NCBI GenBank assembly: GCA_900547345.1
Contig: URGG01000017.1
Coordinates: 1 to 25,827, forward strand
Reading direction: 5' to 3'
DNA from: an uncultured Collinsella sp.
Lineage (GTDB): Bacteria; Actinomycetota; Coriobacteriia; Coriobacteriales; Coriobacteriaceae
DNA: 25,827 bases
Shown: in pieces, positions 10,649 to 17,702 of the stretch
How positions within the stretch are numbered: the stretch's first letter is position 1
Layout of the letters: every line of letters begins with the position of its first letter
Program-made: the position numbers and the translations under genes
The notes under the pieces: model-generated
The model's database searches: none
What the model was told of the DNA's origin: nothing
Seen by the model: the letters and a program-made list of their open reading frames with translations, nothing else

Positions 10649-10691
10649 GGCCGCCTTGCGCTGGGTTTGGCGCAGGGCGGCCTTTGCTTTT
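10649..10691 (+). terminator. Strong rho-independent terminator
   Basis: A 13-bp stem, GGCCGCCTTGCGC (10649-10661) with GCGCAGGGCGGCC (10670-10682), has one T-G wobble and an 8-nt loop, followed by TTTGCTTTT. It lies 18 bases after the aldolase-like gene and ends just before the ribosome site of the GNAT gene, which must therefore have its own promoter or depend on read-through. Confidence 0.85.
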
Positions 10692-10706
10692 GGGGAGAAG
10701 AGTTGT

Positions 10707-11297
10707 ATGACCGAGATGTCCGAGCCGACGATTCGCCTGGCGACGCCCGAAGACGCGCCGGCGTTGCTTGCCATCTATGAGCCGTATGTGCGCCAGACGG
10801 CGATTACCTGCGAATACGAGGTGCCGAGCGTTGAGGAGTTCGCCGGGCGCATCGAACGCACGCTCAAGCGCTATCCGTATCTGGTGATGGAGCTGGGCGG
10901 GCGTCCGGTAGGCTATGCCTATGTGAGCGCGCTTAACAGCCGCGAGGCCTACGACTGGTCGGTCGAGACGTCGATCTACCTGGCACGCGATGTGCGCCAC
11001 GGCGGGCTGGGCCGCAAGCTGCACGATGCGCTCAAGCAATGTCTGATCGCGATGGGCATCACCAACATGTGCGCCCTCATCGCCGTGCCGCACGACAAGG
11101 ACGACGAGTATCTGACGCACAACAGTCAGGATTTCCATGCCCATATGGGCTACCGCCTGGTGGGTGCCTTTGACCGCTGTGCCCAGAAGTTCGGCCGCTG
11201 GTACGACATGTGCTGGATGGAGCTGGTCCTAGCCGAGCGCACGCCCAACCAACCCAAGCCAACCTGGTTCCCCGACCTCCCCAAACCTACCATTTAG
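10707..11297 (+). CDS. GNAT family N-acetyltransferase, Pat/MnaT-like
   Basis: This 196-residue acetyltransferase starts RLATPEDAPALLAIYEPYV and resembles the phosphinothricin/methionine-sulfone acetyltransferase group. The acetyl-CoA pyrophosphate-binding loop is VRHGGLGRKLHDAL, and the C-terminal HMGYRLVGAFDRCAQKFGRW is the group's GF-x-x-VG-x-x-K-like block. YDWSVETSIYLA is also characteristic. The acceptor is unknown; amino-acid analogues are the usual substrates. ATG 10707 follows GGGGAGAAG at 10692-10700; ATG 10716 is a possible alternative. The last codons and the TAG stop (11295-11297) lie inside a REP-like palindrome shared with the convergent gntR1 gene. Confidence 0.88.
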   Translation: MTEMSEPTIRLATPEDAPALLAIYEPYVRQTAITCEYEVPSVEEFAGRIERTLKRYPYLVMELGGRPVGYAYVSALNSREAYDWSVETSIYLARDVRHGGLGRKLHDALKQCLIAMGITNMCALIAVPHDKDDEYLTHNSQDFHAHMGYRLVGAFDRCAQKFGRWYDMCWMELVLAERTPNQPKPTWFPDLPKPTI

Positions 11298-11321
11298 GGA
11301 CAGGTTTATTTTGGCAGGTTA
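11284..11321. repeat. REP-like palindrome between convergent genes
   Basis: AACCTACCA (11284-11292) faces TTGGCAGGTT (11311-11320). Read on the minus strand it matches the elements at 18793-18828 and 20929-20963, including the core CCAAAATAAACCTGTCCCT shared with the 18793 copy. The stops of both the GNAT gene (11295-11297) and gntR1 (11319-11321) fall within it. Confidence 0.7.
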
Positions 11322-12041
11322 GCCGATGGGCTCGGTGTATTTGGCGCGGTCGGTGCGTTGGATGCGCTTGGAGACATGGAGCGGGCGGCCGTCGGTGTCG
11401 TAGACGTAGTCGGTGATCAGGATCAGCGCCTGCCCGCGCTCAACGTTGAGCAAAAACGCCTCGTTTTGCGAGGCATAGCACACCTCAAAGGTCTTGTGCC
11501 CCTGTGCCGGCGCGCGATGGAATTCTTGACGCAGCGTGGCGTAGAGCGAACCGTTGATATCGCGATCGATGAGTGCCTCAAAGCTCGGTGGTAGATAGGT
11601 GGTCTCCAGGCACAGCGGCGCATCGTCCAGATAACGCAGGCGGACAAGTTTGACGAGCTTGCTGCCCACGGCGGCATCAAAGAACTTAGCTATGCTGCCG
11701 CCCGCCTTGGCAAAGCCCGAGTCCACCGTGCGCGTGGTGGGCTTCATGCCCTGACCCTGGACCTGCGCCGTATAGCTCGAAAACACCAGGTTGTTCTCGT
11801 GGAGCGCCGGCGTGTCGGCCACAAAGGCGCCGCGCCCGCGCTCGGTTCGAACCAGACCCTCATCAACGAGCACCTTAAGGGCATGGCGCACGGTGCTGCG
11901 CGACAGCCCCGATTCGTCCATGAGTTCCATCTCGGACGGCAGCTTGTCTTCGCGCGCGTAGACGCCGGCGGCGATGCGGTCACGCAGCATGCCCGCCAAG
12001 CGCTCGTATTGGCTCAGTTTCTTTTTAGATGAAGCGTTCAT
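11319..12041 (-). CDS. GntR-family regulator with UTRA domain (gntR1)
   Basis: This 240-residue repressor-type protein has an N-terminal winged helix (about residues 8-78: QYERLAGMLRDRIAAGVYAR, LPSEMELM, LSRSTVRHALKVLVDEGLV, RGRGAFVA) and a C-terminal UTRA ligand-binding domain (about 90-235), the HutC/FrlR subgroup layout. UTRA domains commonly bind phosphorylated sugars or amino-sugars. It is transcribed divergently from SIS1 across a 205-bp AT-rich region carrying repeated TTGTATGC sites, so it probably represses SIS1 and itself, with release by the SIS1 substrate or product (inference). The start is ATG 12041 (minus strand); the ribosome site is weak (AGG upstream). Its stop lies in the REP-like palindrome. 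Confidence 0.92.
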   Translation of the reverse strand: MNASSKKKLSQYERLAGMLRDRIAAGVYAREDKLPSEMELMDESGLSRSTVRHALKVLVDEGLVRTERGRGAFVADTPALHENNLVFSSYTAQVQGQGMKPTTRTVDSGFAKAGGSIAKFFDAAVGSKLVKLVRLRYLDDAPLCLETTYLPPSFEALIDRDINGSLYATLRQEFHRAPAQGHKTFEVCYASQNEAFLLNVERGQALILITDYVYDTDGRPLHVSKRIQRTDRAKYTEPIG

Positions 12042-12246
12042 GCGATCAGCCTATATCTAACTTGTATGCTTATCTAAGCAAGCATGTATTCAACACAACA
12101 ATAAAACCGCTGGTATCGAGCTACCGAAAACCTTACCAGCAAAATTTCTAAGACAAATATAGCATACAACTAGTCGACATAACCAAAACATATATGTAAC
12201 TTGTATGCCATCGAGAGCATCAAACGAGAAGAAAGGCTGATGCACG
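12042..12246. promoter_or_regulatory. Divergent gntR1/SIS1 control region with TTGTATGC operators
   Basis: TAACTTGTATGC occurs exactly twice, at 12058-12069 and 12197-12208, and GCATACAA at 12162-12169 is the same core inverted. TGCTT (12067-12071) and AAGCA (12076-12080) add a local palindrome. GCTGGT (12109-12114) can pair with ACCAGC (12135-12140). For SIS1, TCGACA (12174-12179), 17 bases, TAACTT (12197-12202) is a possible -35/-10 pair, and the second operator covers that -10. The region is far more AT-rich than the genes around it. Assignment to gntR1 is inference from position. Confidence 0.6.
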
Positions 12247-13239
12247 ATGACTACTCAGGAACAGGTTAAGGACGTCGTCTCCCAGGTTTTGGCCGACAAG
12301 GTAGACAAGGGCGGCATCAAGCGCGTCGTGTGGATTGGCGCCGGCGGATCCAACGGCGGCAACTATCCTGCCCAGTACTTTATGGAGCACGAGGCCACGC
12401 AGGTCGTGAGCTCCAGCTACACCAGCAACGAGTTCGTGCACGCCACGCCCGCCTATGTCAACGAGAACACCCTGGCCGTCGTCGTGTCCATGCGCGGCAC
12501 CAAGGAGACCATCGTCGCCGCCCAGGTCGCCAAGGACCACGGCGCCAGCACCATCGCCATCTATGTCGACGAGTCCGGCCTCACCGAGGTCTGCGACTAC
12601 AAGATTCAGTATGACAGCCTGGCCGTCGACGAGTCTTGCATGGGCCGTACCAACTCCGCCGTCGTGACCATGATCGCCATGGAGCTTACGCAGCAGACCG
12701 AGGGCTATGCCGAGTATGAGACCGCTATGGCCGCCTTCGACCTGGTTGACCCCATCTATCGCAAGGCCGTCGAGTACACCCGTCCGCTCGCCGCCAAGTG
12801 GGCCGAGCAAAACGCCGACAAGCCCTGCATCAACGTGATGGCTCAGGGTCCGCTCTTTGGTGCCGCCTACGTCTTTAGCATCTGCAACGTGCAGGAGATG
12901 CTGCAGATCGACTCCTGCACCATCAACACCTGCGACTTCTTCCACGGCCCCTTCGAGATCCTGGACAAGCGCACCTCGCTGTTCCAGCTCATCAGCGTCG
13001 GCCGCAGCCGCTGCAACGACGAGCGCGGCATCCGCTTCGTCAACCAGTACGGTGGCGAGCGCGTCTATCAGCTCGACGCCAAGGAGCTCGGCCTCAACGA
13101 CATCAAGGACAGCGTGAGCGAGTACTTCAACCACCTGATCTTTGCCCCGATCCTCAACAACGTGTACATGCGTGCGCTCTCTGCCGTCACCCACAAGGAC
13201 TACATGACGCGCCGCTACATGTGGAAGCTTGAGTATTAG
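12247..13239 (+). CDS. SIS-domain protein, FrlB/GfrE/GfrF-like deglycase (SIS1)
   Basis: This 330-residue protein has two SIS (sugar isomerase) domains, roughly residues 20-150 and 190-320, like the fructoselysine/glucoselysine-6-phosphate deglycases that release sugar phosphate and an amino acid. The first phosphosugar loop reads SMRGTKET at 81-88, and the conserved C-terminal block reads TCDFFHGPFE at 228-237 with His233. The other two SIS proteins here have GEYFHGPFE, so the usual Glu is Asp (residue 230) in this copy. It ends TRRYMWKLEY, nearly identical to the end of SIS2. ATG 12247 follows AAAGG at 12232-12236. It is divergent from gntR1, which probably controls it. No PTS gene is directly attached. 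Substrate class is inferred from family and context; another phosphorylated amino-sugar is possible. Confidence 0.82.
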   Translation: MTTQEQVKDVVSQVLADKVDKGGIKRVVWIGAGGSNGGNYPAQYFMEHEATQVVSSSYTSNEFVHATPAYVNENTLAVVVSMRGTKETIVAAQVAKDHGASTIAIYVDESGLTEVCDYKIQYDSLAVDESCMGRTNSAVVTMIAMELTQQTEGYAEYETAMAAFDLVDPIYRKAVEYTRPLAAKWAEQNADKPCINVMAQGPLFGAAYVFSICNVQEMLQIDSCTINTCDFFHGPFEILDKRTSLFQLISVGRSRCNDERGIRFVNQYGGERVYQLDAKELGLNDIKDSVSEYFNHLIFAPILNNVYMRALSAVTHKDYMTRRYMWKLEY

Positions 13240-13266
13240 TTACGCGGTTTTACCAAACCGCGTAAC
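13239..13266. repeat. 12-bp perfect hairpin after SIS1 (exact repeat of 21776-21803)
   Basis: GTTACGCGGTTT (13239-13250), loop TACC, AAACCGCGTAAC (13255-13266). The first G is the last base of the SIS1 TAG stop. The same 28 bases occur exactly after gntR2 at 21776-21803. There is no T-run, so it is not a classical terminator. Confidence 0.85.
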
Positions 13267-13385
13267 GGATCGACGCTGCAAACCCACCTGAGCGGCAATC
13301 TGCCTTTCAGCTTCAGCGGCATGACCAGAAGGTCAATGCCGCCTCGCTTCAAGGCACCTTGCTCGCTCAGGTGGGTTTTCGCTGG
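13267..13385. repeat. Structured intergenic element, copy 2
   Basis: The conserved entry TCGACGCTGCAAAC is followed by outer stem CCCACCTGAGCG (13283-13294) pairing perfectly with CGCTCAGGTGGG (13364-13375), and CAA (13296-13298) with TTG (13359-13361). Flanking AAA (13280-13282) and TTT (13376-13378) can extend it. Middle stem TGCCTT (13301-13306) with AAGGCA (13351-13356) is perfect. The inner hairpin is GCGGCATGACC (13316-13326), loop AGAA, then GGTC, a bulged A and ATGCCGC to 13342. It ends GTTTTCGCTG. The stem sequences differ from copies 1 and 3, but the pairing is kept. Confidence 0.85.
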
Positions 13386-13421
13386 CGTTGCCAAAGCATC
13401 GGCGTCGCCTTGGCCCAGATG

Positions 13422-13522
13422 CGGCACTTGGAGACGTTCGGCACTTGGGGACAGTCCTAGTCATTGGGGACAGGTTACTTTGCACCAAGTTGGCGCATAT
13501 GAACCTGACCCCTTTGCACCAA
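13422..13522. repeat. REP-like repeat cluster upstream of the EamA gene
   Basis: CGGCACTTGG occurs at 13422-13431 and 13439-13448, GGGGACAG at 13447-13454 and 13466-13473, and TTTGCACCAA at 13479-13488 and 13513-13522. Short words of this GGGGACAGGTT / TTTGCACC type resemble REP sequences mobilised by RAYT transposases in other bacteria; no RAYT gene is present here. Together with the hairpin and structured element, this fills most of the 397-bp gap between SIS1 and the EamA gene. Confidence 0.55.
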
Positions 13523-13568
13523 TGGGTTGTAGCGGTAGAGCAGATTTTTCCGCTCGCCGATTTGTGTC

Positions 13569-13597
13569 TTGAAAAATGTATATAACGACTATAACGT
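13569..13597 (+). promoter_or_regulatory. EamA promoter with two gntR2-type sites
   Basis: TTGAAA (13569-13574) and TATAAC (13590-13595) form a possible promoter with a short 15-base spacer. GTATATAACG (13578-13587) is the exact reverse complement of CGTTATATAC at 21007-21016 upstream of gntR2, and TATAACGT (13590-13597) is the reverse complement of ACGTTATA found upstream of the PTS operon (14866-14873). Regulation by gntR2 is inferred from these matches. Confidence 0.5.
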
Positions 13598-13636
13598 AGT
13601 GTGAAACATATTGGAAACAATACCGAGGAGGCTGCG

Positions 13637-14719
13637 TTGAAGAAAAGCAATCTGGGCTATGTGCTGGTGCTGATCGCCGCGCTTATGTGGGGCAGCATCG
13701 GAATCTTTGTAAACGGCATTGCGGCCATGGGCGTTTCGTCCCAGAGCATGGCGGCCTTTCGCTTGTTGGTCGGAGCGCTTATCTTGGCGCCGGTTCTGAT
13801 GTTTATGGGCTGCCGTCCGGGTGAGGGGTCTACCGTGGCTCAGGGTCCGCTGGCCCTGTTCAAGGCAAGCCCTAAAGAGCTTGTTCCCTGCGCACTTGTC
13901 GGTATCGTCGGTTTGGCCGCCGCTAACACCTGCTATTACGAGTGCATGGGCGAGGTGGGCATGTCCACGGCCTCGGTGCTGCTCTACACCTCGCCGGTGT
14001 TTGGCGTCATGCTCGGCCGCGTGCTTTATCGCGAGGACGTGACCCCCAACAAGCTCGTTGCCATTGTCTTTAACATCGTAGGCTGCGTGCTTGCAGTGAC
14101 CAATGGCGACCTTTCCGGTTTTCATTTTTCGGTTTGGGGCGTCACGTCGGGCGTGATTGCAGGCCTTTGTGGTGCGTCGCTCGCGGTGTTTAGCCGAATA
14201 GCAACCAAGACGGTCCACCCGCTGGCTGTCACGTTTTGGGGCTTTGTTTTTGGCGGTGCGGTTATGGCAGCTATCGCGGCTCCGTGGCCGGATGTCGCCG
14301 CGGCAATGTCGCCACAGCTGCTGCTGCTGTTCCTTGGCTTTGGACTCATCCCCACAGCCGTTGCTTACATCTTATATATGCAGGGTCTGTCCATGGGGCT
14401 CGAGACATCGAAAGTTCCCGTCGTAATGTCTTTCGAGACGGTCGTCACCGTACTGGTGGGCATTGGTGTCTACGCCGAGCCCGCCGGCGCGATTAAAGTC
14501 CTGGGCATCGTGTTGGTGCTCGCGTCCATCCTGATTATGAACACCGACTTCTCCAAGCTGCGCAACAGTGTGTTTGTCGGTCATGTCATTGAGAGCATGA
14601 CCTTTAAGCCCAACGCGTGGTGGACCGAAAAATCTCAGGACATGGATCTGTTTAAGGAACGCACCGGCATTGCGCTGGAACCCACCGTACAGGAAAGCCC
14701 CTGGTACTTCGTGCGATAG
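13637..14719 (+). CDS. EamA/DMT-family transporter
   Basis: This 360-residue protein has ten hydrophobic helices in two EamA repeats (about residues 5-150 and 165-300), as in drug/metabolite transporters that exchange or export amino acids and other small solutes. The N-terminal LGYVLVLIAALMWGSIGIFV is typical of the family. TTG 13637 is chosen because GAGGAGG lies at 13625-13631; a GTG at 13601 in frame has no ribosome site. After the last helix (VLVLASILIMNT) there is an unusual hydrophilic tail of about 55 residues with aromatic clusters (NAWWTEK, ESPWYFVR). The upstream region carries two sites matching those of gntR2 and the PTS operon, so it may handle a compound linked to that pathway, for example export of the amine released by deglycation; this is inference. 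Confidence 0.88.
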   Translation: MKKSNLGYVLVLIAALMWGSIGIFVNGIAAMGVSSQSMAAFRLLVGALILAPVLMFMGCRPGEGSTVAQGPLALFKASPKELVPCALVGIVGLAAANTCYYECMGEVGMSTASVLLYTSPVFGVMLGRVLYREDVTPNKLVAIVFNIVGCVLAVTNGDLSGFHFSVWGVTSGVIAGLCGASLAVFSRIATKTVHPLAVTFWGFVFGGAVMAAIAAPWPDVAAAMSPQLLLLFLGFGLIPTAVAYILYMQGLSMGLETSKVPVVMSFETVVTVLVGIGVYAEPAGAIKVLGIVLVLASILIMNTDFSKLRNSVFVGHVIESMTFKPNAWWTEKSQDMDLFKERTGIALEPTVQESPWYFVR

Positions 14720-14859
14720 GGGATTGCGCGCAGGGTCTGACCTGGGGTTATCCAGCTAGCGCCGGCCTACCCAGCCCAACGTTTCAAGTACGTTAAACCC
14801 GTCAACGGTCGATTTTCACCCGCGAACGGTCTTTATACTAATTAGCAATATAAGCAACG

Positions 14860-14885
14860 TATAAGACGTTATAATGACCATAACG
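14860..14885 (+). promoter_or_regulatory. PTS operon promoter and operator
   Basis: A perfect TATAAT lies at 14870-14875, 27 bases before the EIIAB start, although no good -35 is visible 16-18 bases upstream, which suggests an activated or weak promoter. AGACGTTATA (14864-14873) overlaps it and is shared exactly with 21004-21013 upstream of gntR2; ACGTAT lies just before it. AACGGTC is also repeated upstream (14804-14810 and 14824-14830). The rest of the 182-bp gap shows nothing else clear. Confidence 0.5.
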
Positions 14886-14901
14886 AAAAGGAGGAGGCAA
14901 G

Positions 14902-15825
14902 ATGAATCAGATCATTCTCGCATCTCATGGCGGCCTGGCCGCAGGCGCCAAAGACACGCTCGAGATGGTTCTCGGCGACGTGTCGAACGTCCACGTCGTG
15001 TCGCTTGCTCGTGACGACAAGGAGCCCATCACCGACAAGGTGGACGCCATGATCGCCACGTTTAACGCGGACGACACCGTCTATGTGCTGACCGATATGC
15101 TCGGCAGCTCGGTCAACAACAACATGGTCGAGCTTTCCAAGAACGGCACGAAGTTCACGGTTGTCAGCGGTTTCAACATCCCGCTGGCGCTCACGCTCGC
15201 TATGAGCCCCGTCCCCGTCAAGGGCGCCGAGCTCGCGGCCCTCATCAACGAGGCCCGCACCGGTCTGACCAACCCCAACGCACCGGTCGAGGCCGCCGCG
15301 GCTCCCGCCAAGAAAGCCAAGGTGTCCCGTCACAGCTCCGGTCCCGCCAAGATCGTCCTCGCACGCCTTGACTACCGTCTGCTGCACGGCCAGGTCGTCT
15401 TTACCTGGACCACCAAGGTTCAGGCCGAGCGCATCATCGTCGTCGACAACGCTGCCGCCAACGATGACATCAAGAAGGGCGCTCTTAAGCTGGCCAAGCC
15501 CCAGGGCGTGCGCCTGAACGTCTTCACCGTCGAGCGTGCCCTCGCCAAGATGGACAAGCTCAACACCCTCGGCGAGCGCGTCATGTTCGTCTTTGGCAAC
15601 ACTGCCGAGATGCTGCAGTTCTGCCAGGGCTACAAGCTCGACGCTATCAACCTGGGCGCCACCGCCAACCACGACGGTGCCGATCAGGTTGGCGGCAAGG
15701 ACAGCTCCGTCTTCCTCGACGCCAACCAGAAGGCCGACGTCAACCAGCTGCTCGACATGGGCATTAAGCTCTATGTTCAGCAGACCCCTACGTATCAGAG
15801 CGTCGACATCGACGCCAAGCTGTAA
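14902..15825 (+). CDS. PTS EIIAB fusion, mannose family
   Basis: This 307-residue protein joins two cytoplasmic phosphocarrier domains of a mannose-family PTS. EIIA covers about residues 1-125, with phosphorylation site His9 in LASHGGLA. An Ala/Pro/Lys-rich linker follows at about 127-146. EIIB covers about 148-307, with its active-site His162 in DYRLLHGQVVFTW. Phosphate passes from HPr to His9, then His162, then the sugar carried by EIIC/EIID. ATG 14902 follows a strong AAAAGGAGGAGG. The same AB order is seen in ManX. Together with EIIC, EIID and SIS2 it forms a probable operon resembling gfr (glucoselysine/fructoselysine) systems. A small hairpin (CAGGC, loop TTTT, GCCTG; 15831-15844) sits between it and EIIC. 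Substrate assignment is inferred from the SIS partner. Confidence 0.93.
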   Translation: MNQIILASHGGLAAGAKDTLEMVLGDVSNVHVVSLARDDKEPITDKVDAMIATFNADDTVYVLTDMLGSSVNNNMVELSKNGTKFTVVSGFNIPLALTLAMSPVPVKGAELAALINEARTGLTNPNAPVEAAAAPAKKAKVSRHSSGPAKIVLARLDYRLLHGQVVFTWTTKVQAERIIVVDNAAANDDIKKGALKLAKPQGVRLNVFTVERALAKMDKLNTLGERVMFVFGNTAEMLQFCQGYKLDAINLGATANHDGADQVGGKDSSVFLDANQKADVNQLLDMGIKLYVQQTPTYQSVDIDAKL

Positions 15826-15861
15826 TCAACCAGGCTTTTGCCTGACTGAAAGGAGAAGGGT

Positions 15862-16656
15862 ATGAATACGTTCATCAGTGCGGTGCTCGTCGGCCTCGTC
15901 GGCGTGTTCTGCATGTGGGACTCCCGCCTGCTCGGTCGTCTTAACTTCGAGCAGCCCCTCGTTGGCGCTACGCTCGTCGGTCTGCTGCTGGGCGATGTGC
16001 CCACCGGCCTTGCCGTCGGTGCCGCCGTCGAGCTCGTGTCCATGGGCCTGGTGCAGGTCGGCGCCGCCGTTCCGCCCGATATGGTCCTGGGCGGCATCGT
16101 GGCCGCTGCCTTTGCGTGTCTGACCGATGCTTCCGCCGAGACCGCCATGACGATCGCCATCCCGGTCGCCGTCCTGGGTCAGCTCCTCGGCATCGTGTTC
16201 CGTTCCATCATCGCTGCCCTCACCCATGTGGCAGATAACGCGATCGATAACGGAAAGTTCAAGACCGCCTACCGTATGCACATCTGCGCCGGCTCCGGTC
16301 TGTACGCCGTCATGTACTTCCTGCCGATCTTCCTCGCCGTCTTTGTTGGCACCGACCTGGTCCAGGCCATCGTCAACATGGTTCCCGAGTGGCTGTCCAC
16401 TGGTCTTAACGTTTCGACCAAGATCATGACCGCCTACGGCTTGGCCCTGCTGCTCACCATGATGATCAAGAAGGGCATGACTCCGTTCCTGTTCATCGGT
16501 TTCCTGCTCGCCGCTTACCTCAACCTGTCCGTCATCGCGGTCGCTCTGATCGGTGTGTGCCTGGCTGTCGTCTTCATGGGCTTCAAGTTCAACGGTTCCC
16601 ATGCAGCCGCCGGTGTCGATTCCGACTACGATCCGCTCGAAGACGACGAAGACTAA
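15862..16656 (+). CDS. PTS EIIC, mannose family
   Basis: This 264-residue membrane protein is the EIIC (sorbose/mannose-type) channel subunit. It is hydrophobic nearly throughout, with LLLGDVPTGLAVGAAVELVS and GAAVPPDMVLGGIVAAAFA as the family's conserved stretches, and ends in an acidic cytoplasmic tail (DSDYDPLEDDED). With EIID it forms the membrane translocator. ATG 15862 follows AAAGGAG at 15849-15855. It ends 13 bases before EIID, whose ribosome site overlaps its stop, so the two are translationally coupled and made in similar amounts. Confidence 0.93.
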   Translation: MNTFISAVLVGLVGVFCMWDSRLLGRLNFEQPLVGATLVGLLLGDVPTGLAVGAAVELVSMGLVQVGAAVPPDMVLGGIVAAAFACLTDASAETAMTIAIPVAVLGQLLGIVFRSIIAALTHVADNAIDNGKFKTAYRMHICAGSGLYAVMYFLPIFLAVFVGTDLVQAIVNMVPEWLSTGLNVSTKIMTAYGLALLLTMMIKKGMTPFLFIGFLLAAYLNLSVIAVALIGVCLAVVFMGFKFNGSHAAAGVDSDYDPLEDDED

Positions 16657-16669
16657 GGAGGAACACACT

Positions 16670-17503
16670 ATGGCAACCGCAACCAAGGACGTGTCCCTGA
16701 ACAAGAAGGTCAGCCAGTTCTTCTGGCGCTCCTGGGCCATCCAGGCCTCTTGGAACTACGAGCGTCAGATGAACATGGGCTTCCTCTACGGCATGGTTCC
16801 CACGCTCGATCGCCTCTATCCGGATGAGTCCGACCCCAAGCAGCTCGCTGCTAAGAAAGAGGCTTACCACCGTCACATGGCGTTCTACAACTGCACCCCG
16901 CAGACGAGCGCTTTCATCCTGGGCCTCGCCGCCTCCATGGAGGAGGAGTACGCCAAGGATCCCGAGAACTTCGATCCCGATTCGATCAACGCGGTCAAGA
17001 CCTCCCTCATGGGTCCGCTTTCCGGCATCGGTGACTCCTTCTTCCAGGGCACCATCCGCGTTATCGCCTTTGGCCTGGGCGTTCAGCTGGCTCAGCAGGG
17101 CTCCATCATGGGCCCGATCCTGGCCATGCTCATCTCCATCGTCCCCTCTGTGCTGATCACTTGGTTCGCAGCCAAGATGGGCTATCAGGGCGGCCACGAG
17201 TACCTGAGCAAGCTTCAGGGCGGCGACCTCATGGAGAAGCTCATGTATGTCTGTGGCATCGTGGGTCTTATGTCCGTGGGCGGCATGATCGCCACGCTGA
17301 TCGGCGCCACTACCCCGCTGCAGTTCGCTGAGGGTACCGTCGTTATCCAGGACATCCTGGACGGCATGATGCCTCAGATGATCTCCCTCGGCCTCACCGG
17401 CCTTATGTACTGGCTCATCAAGAAGAACGTCAACACCGGTTGGCTTCTCGTGATCGCCATTGTGGGCGGCATCGCCCTCTCCGCGGCCGGCATCCTGGCC
17501 TAG
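16670..17503 (+). CDS. PTS EIID, mannose family
   Basis: This 277-residue protein is the EIID subunit found only in mannose-family PTS transporters. It has a long amphipathic N-terminal part (FFWRSWAIQASWNYERQMNM, then GFLYGMVPTLDRLYP) and FYNCTPQTSAFILGLAASME, with C-terminal hydrophobic helices (GLMYWLIKKNVNTGWLLVIA). LMGPLSGIGDSFFQGTIR is the family signature. ATG 16670 follows AAGGAGGA overlapping the EIIC stop. The in-frame upstream extension to 16553 runs through EIIC coding sequence and is not used. SIS2 follows after 199 bases that contain two hairpins. Confidence 0.94.
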   Translation: MATATKDVSLNKKVSQFFWRSWAIQASWNYERQMNMGFLYGMVPTLDRLYPDESDPKQLAAKKEAYHRHMAFYNCTPQTSAFILGLAASMEEEYAKDPENFDPDSINAVKTSLMGPLSGIGDSFFQGTIRVIAFGLGVQLAQQGSIMGPILAMLISIVPSVLITWFAAKMGYQGGHEYLSKLQGGDLMEKLMYVCGIVGLMSVGGMIATLIGATTPLQFAEGTVVIQDILDGMMPQMISLGLTGLMYWLIKKNVNTGWLLVIAIVGGIALSAAGILA

Positions 17504-17537
17504 TCGCGACTAAGCGCCTAACCGCTTTCCCCCGGGG

Positions 17538-17568
17538 GCCTGCCTGGCATCCCATACCCCAGGCAGGC
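17538..17568 (+). terminator. Stable hairpin between EIID and SIS2
   Basis: GCCTGCCTGG (17538-17547) pairs perfectly with CCAGGCAGGC (17559-17568) with an 11-nt loop. There is no T-run (TTCC follows), so it is at best an imperfect terminator; it may instead protect the 3' end of the PTS mRNA or reduce read-through into SIS2. Confidence 0.45.
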
Positions 17569-17583
17569 TTCCATCCCCAAAAT

Positions 17584-17611
17584 GTGACAAAGGGACAGTT
17601 CCTTTGTCGCA
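17584..17611. repeat. REP-like palindrome upstream of SIS2
   Basis: GACAAAGG (17586-17593), loop GACAGTT, CCTTTGTC (17601-17608), with flanking TG and CA able to extend it. The GGGACAG word is shared with the REP-like cluster at 13422-13522. The remaining gap to 17702 shows no obvious promoter. Confidence 0.6.
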
Positions 17612-17702
17612 TCCTCAACGGGCCGGCGACTCGGTCCAAACCACGGTAACCCTGCGAGCGCCCGGCAATGTGGCGCCGCAAAAATCGAAAGGAATGTGTC
17701 AG

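Noticed and set aside
11358..12032. Small + strand open frames opposite gntR1
   Set aside because: They are shadows; gntR1 on the minus strand has a complete winged helix and UTRA domain.
13422..13522. Possible CRISPR array in the repeat-rich gap
   Set aside because: Repeats are 8-10 bases, irregularly spaced and of different sequences; there are no uniform spacers and no cas genes.
17604..17702. N-terminal extension of SIS2 to 17604
   Set aside because: It starts inside a palindrome without a ribosome site; AAAGGA just before 17703 and alignment with SIS1/SIS3 support the shorter form.
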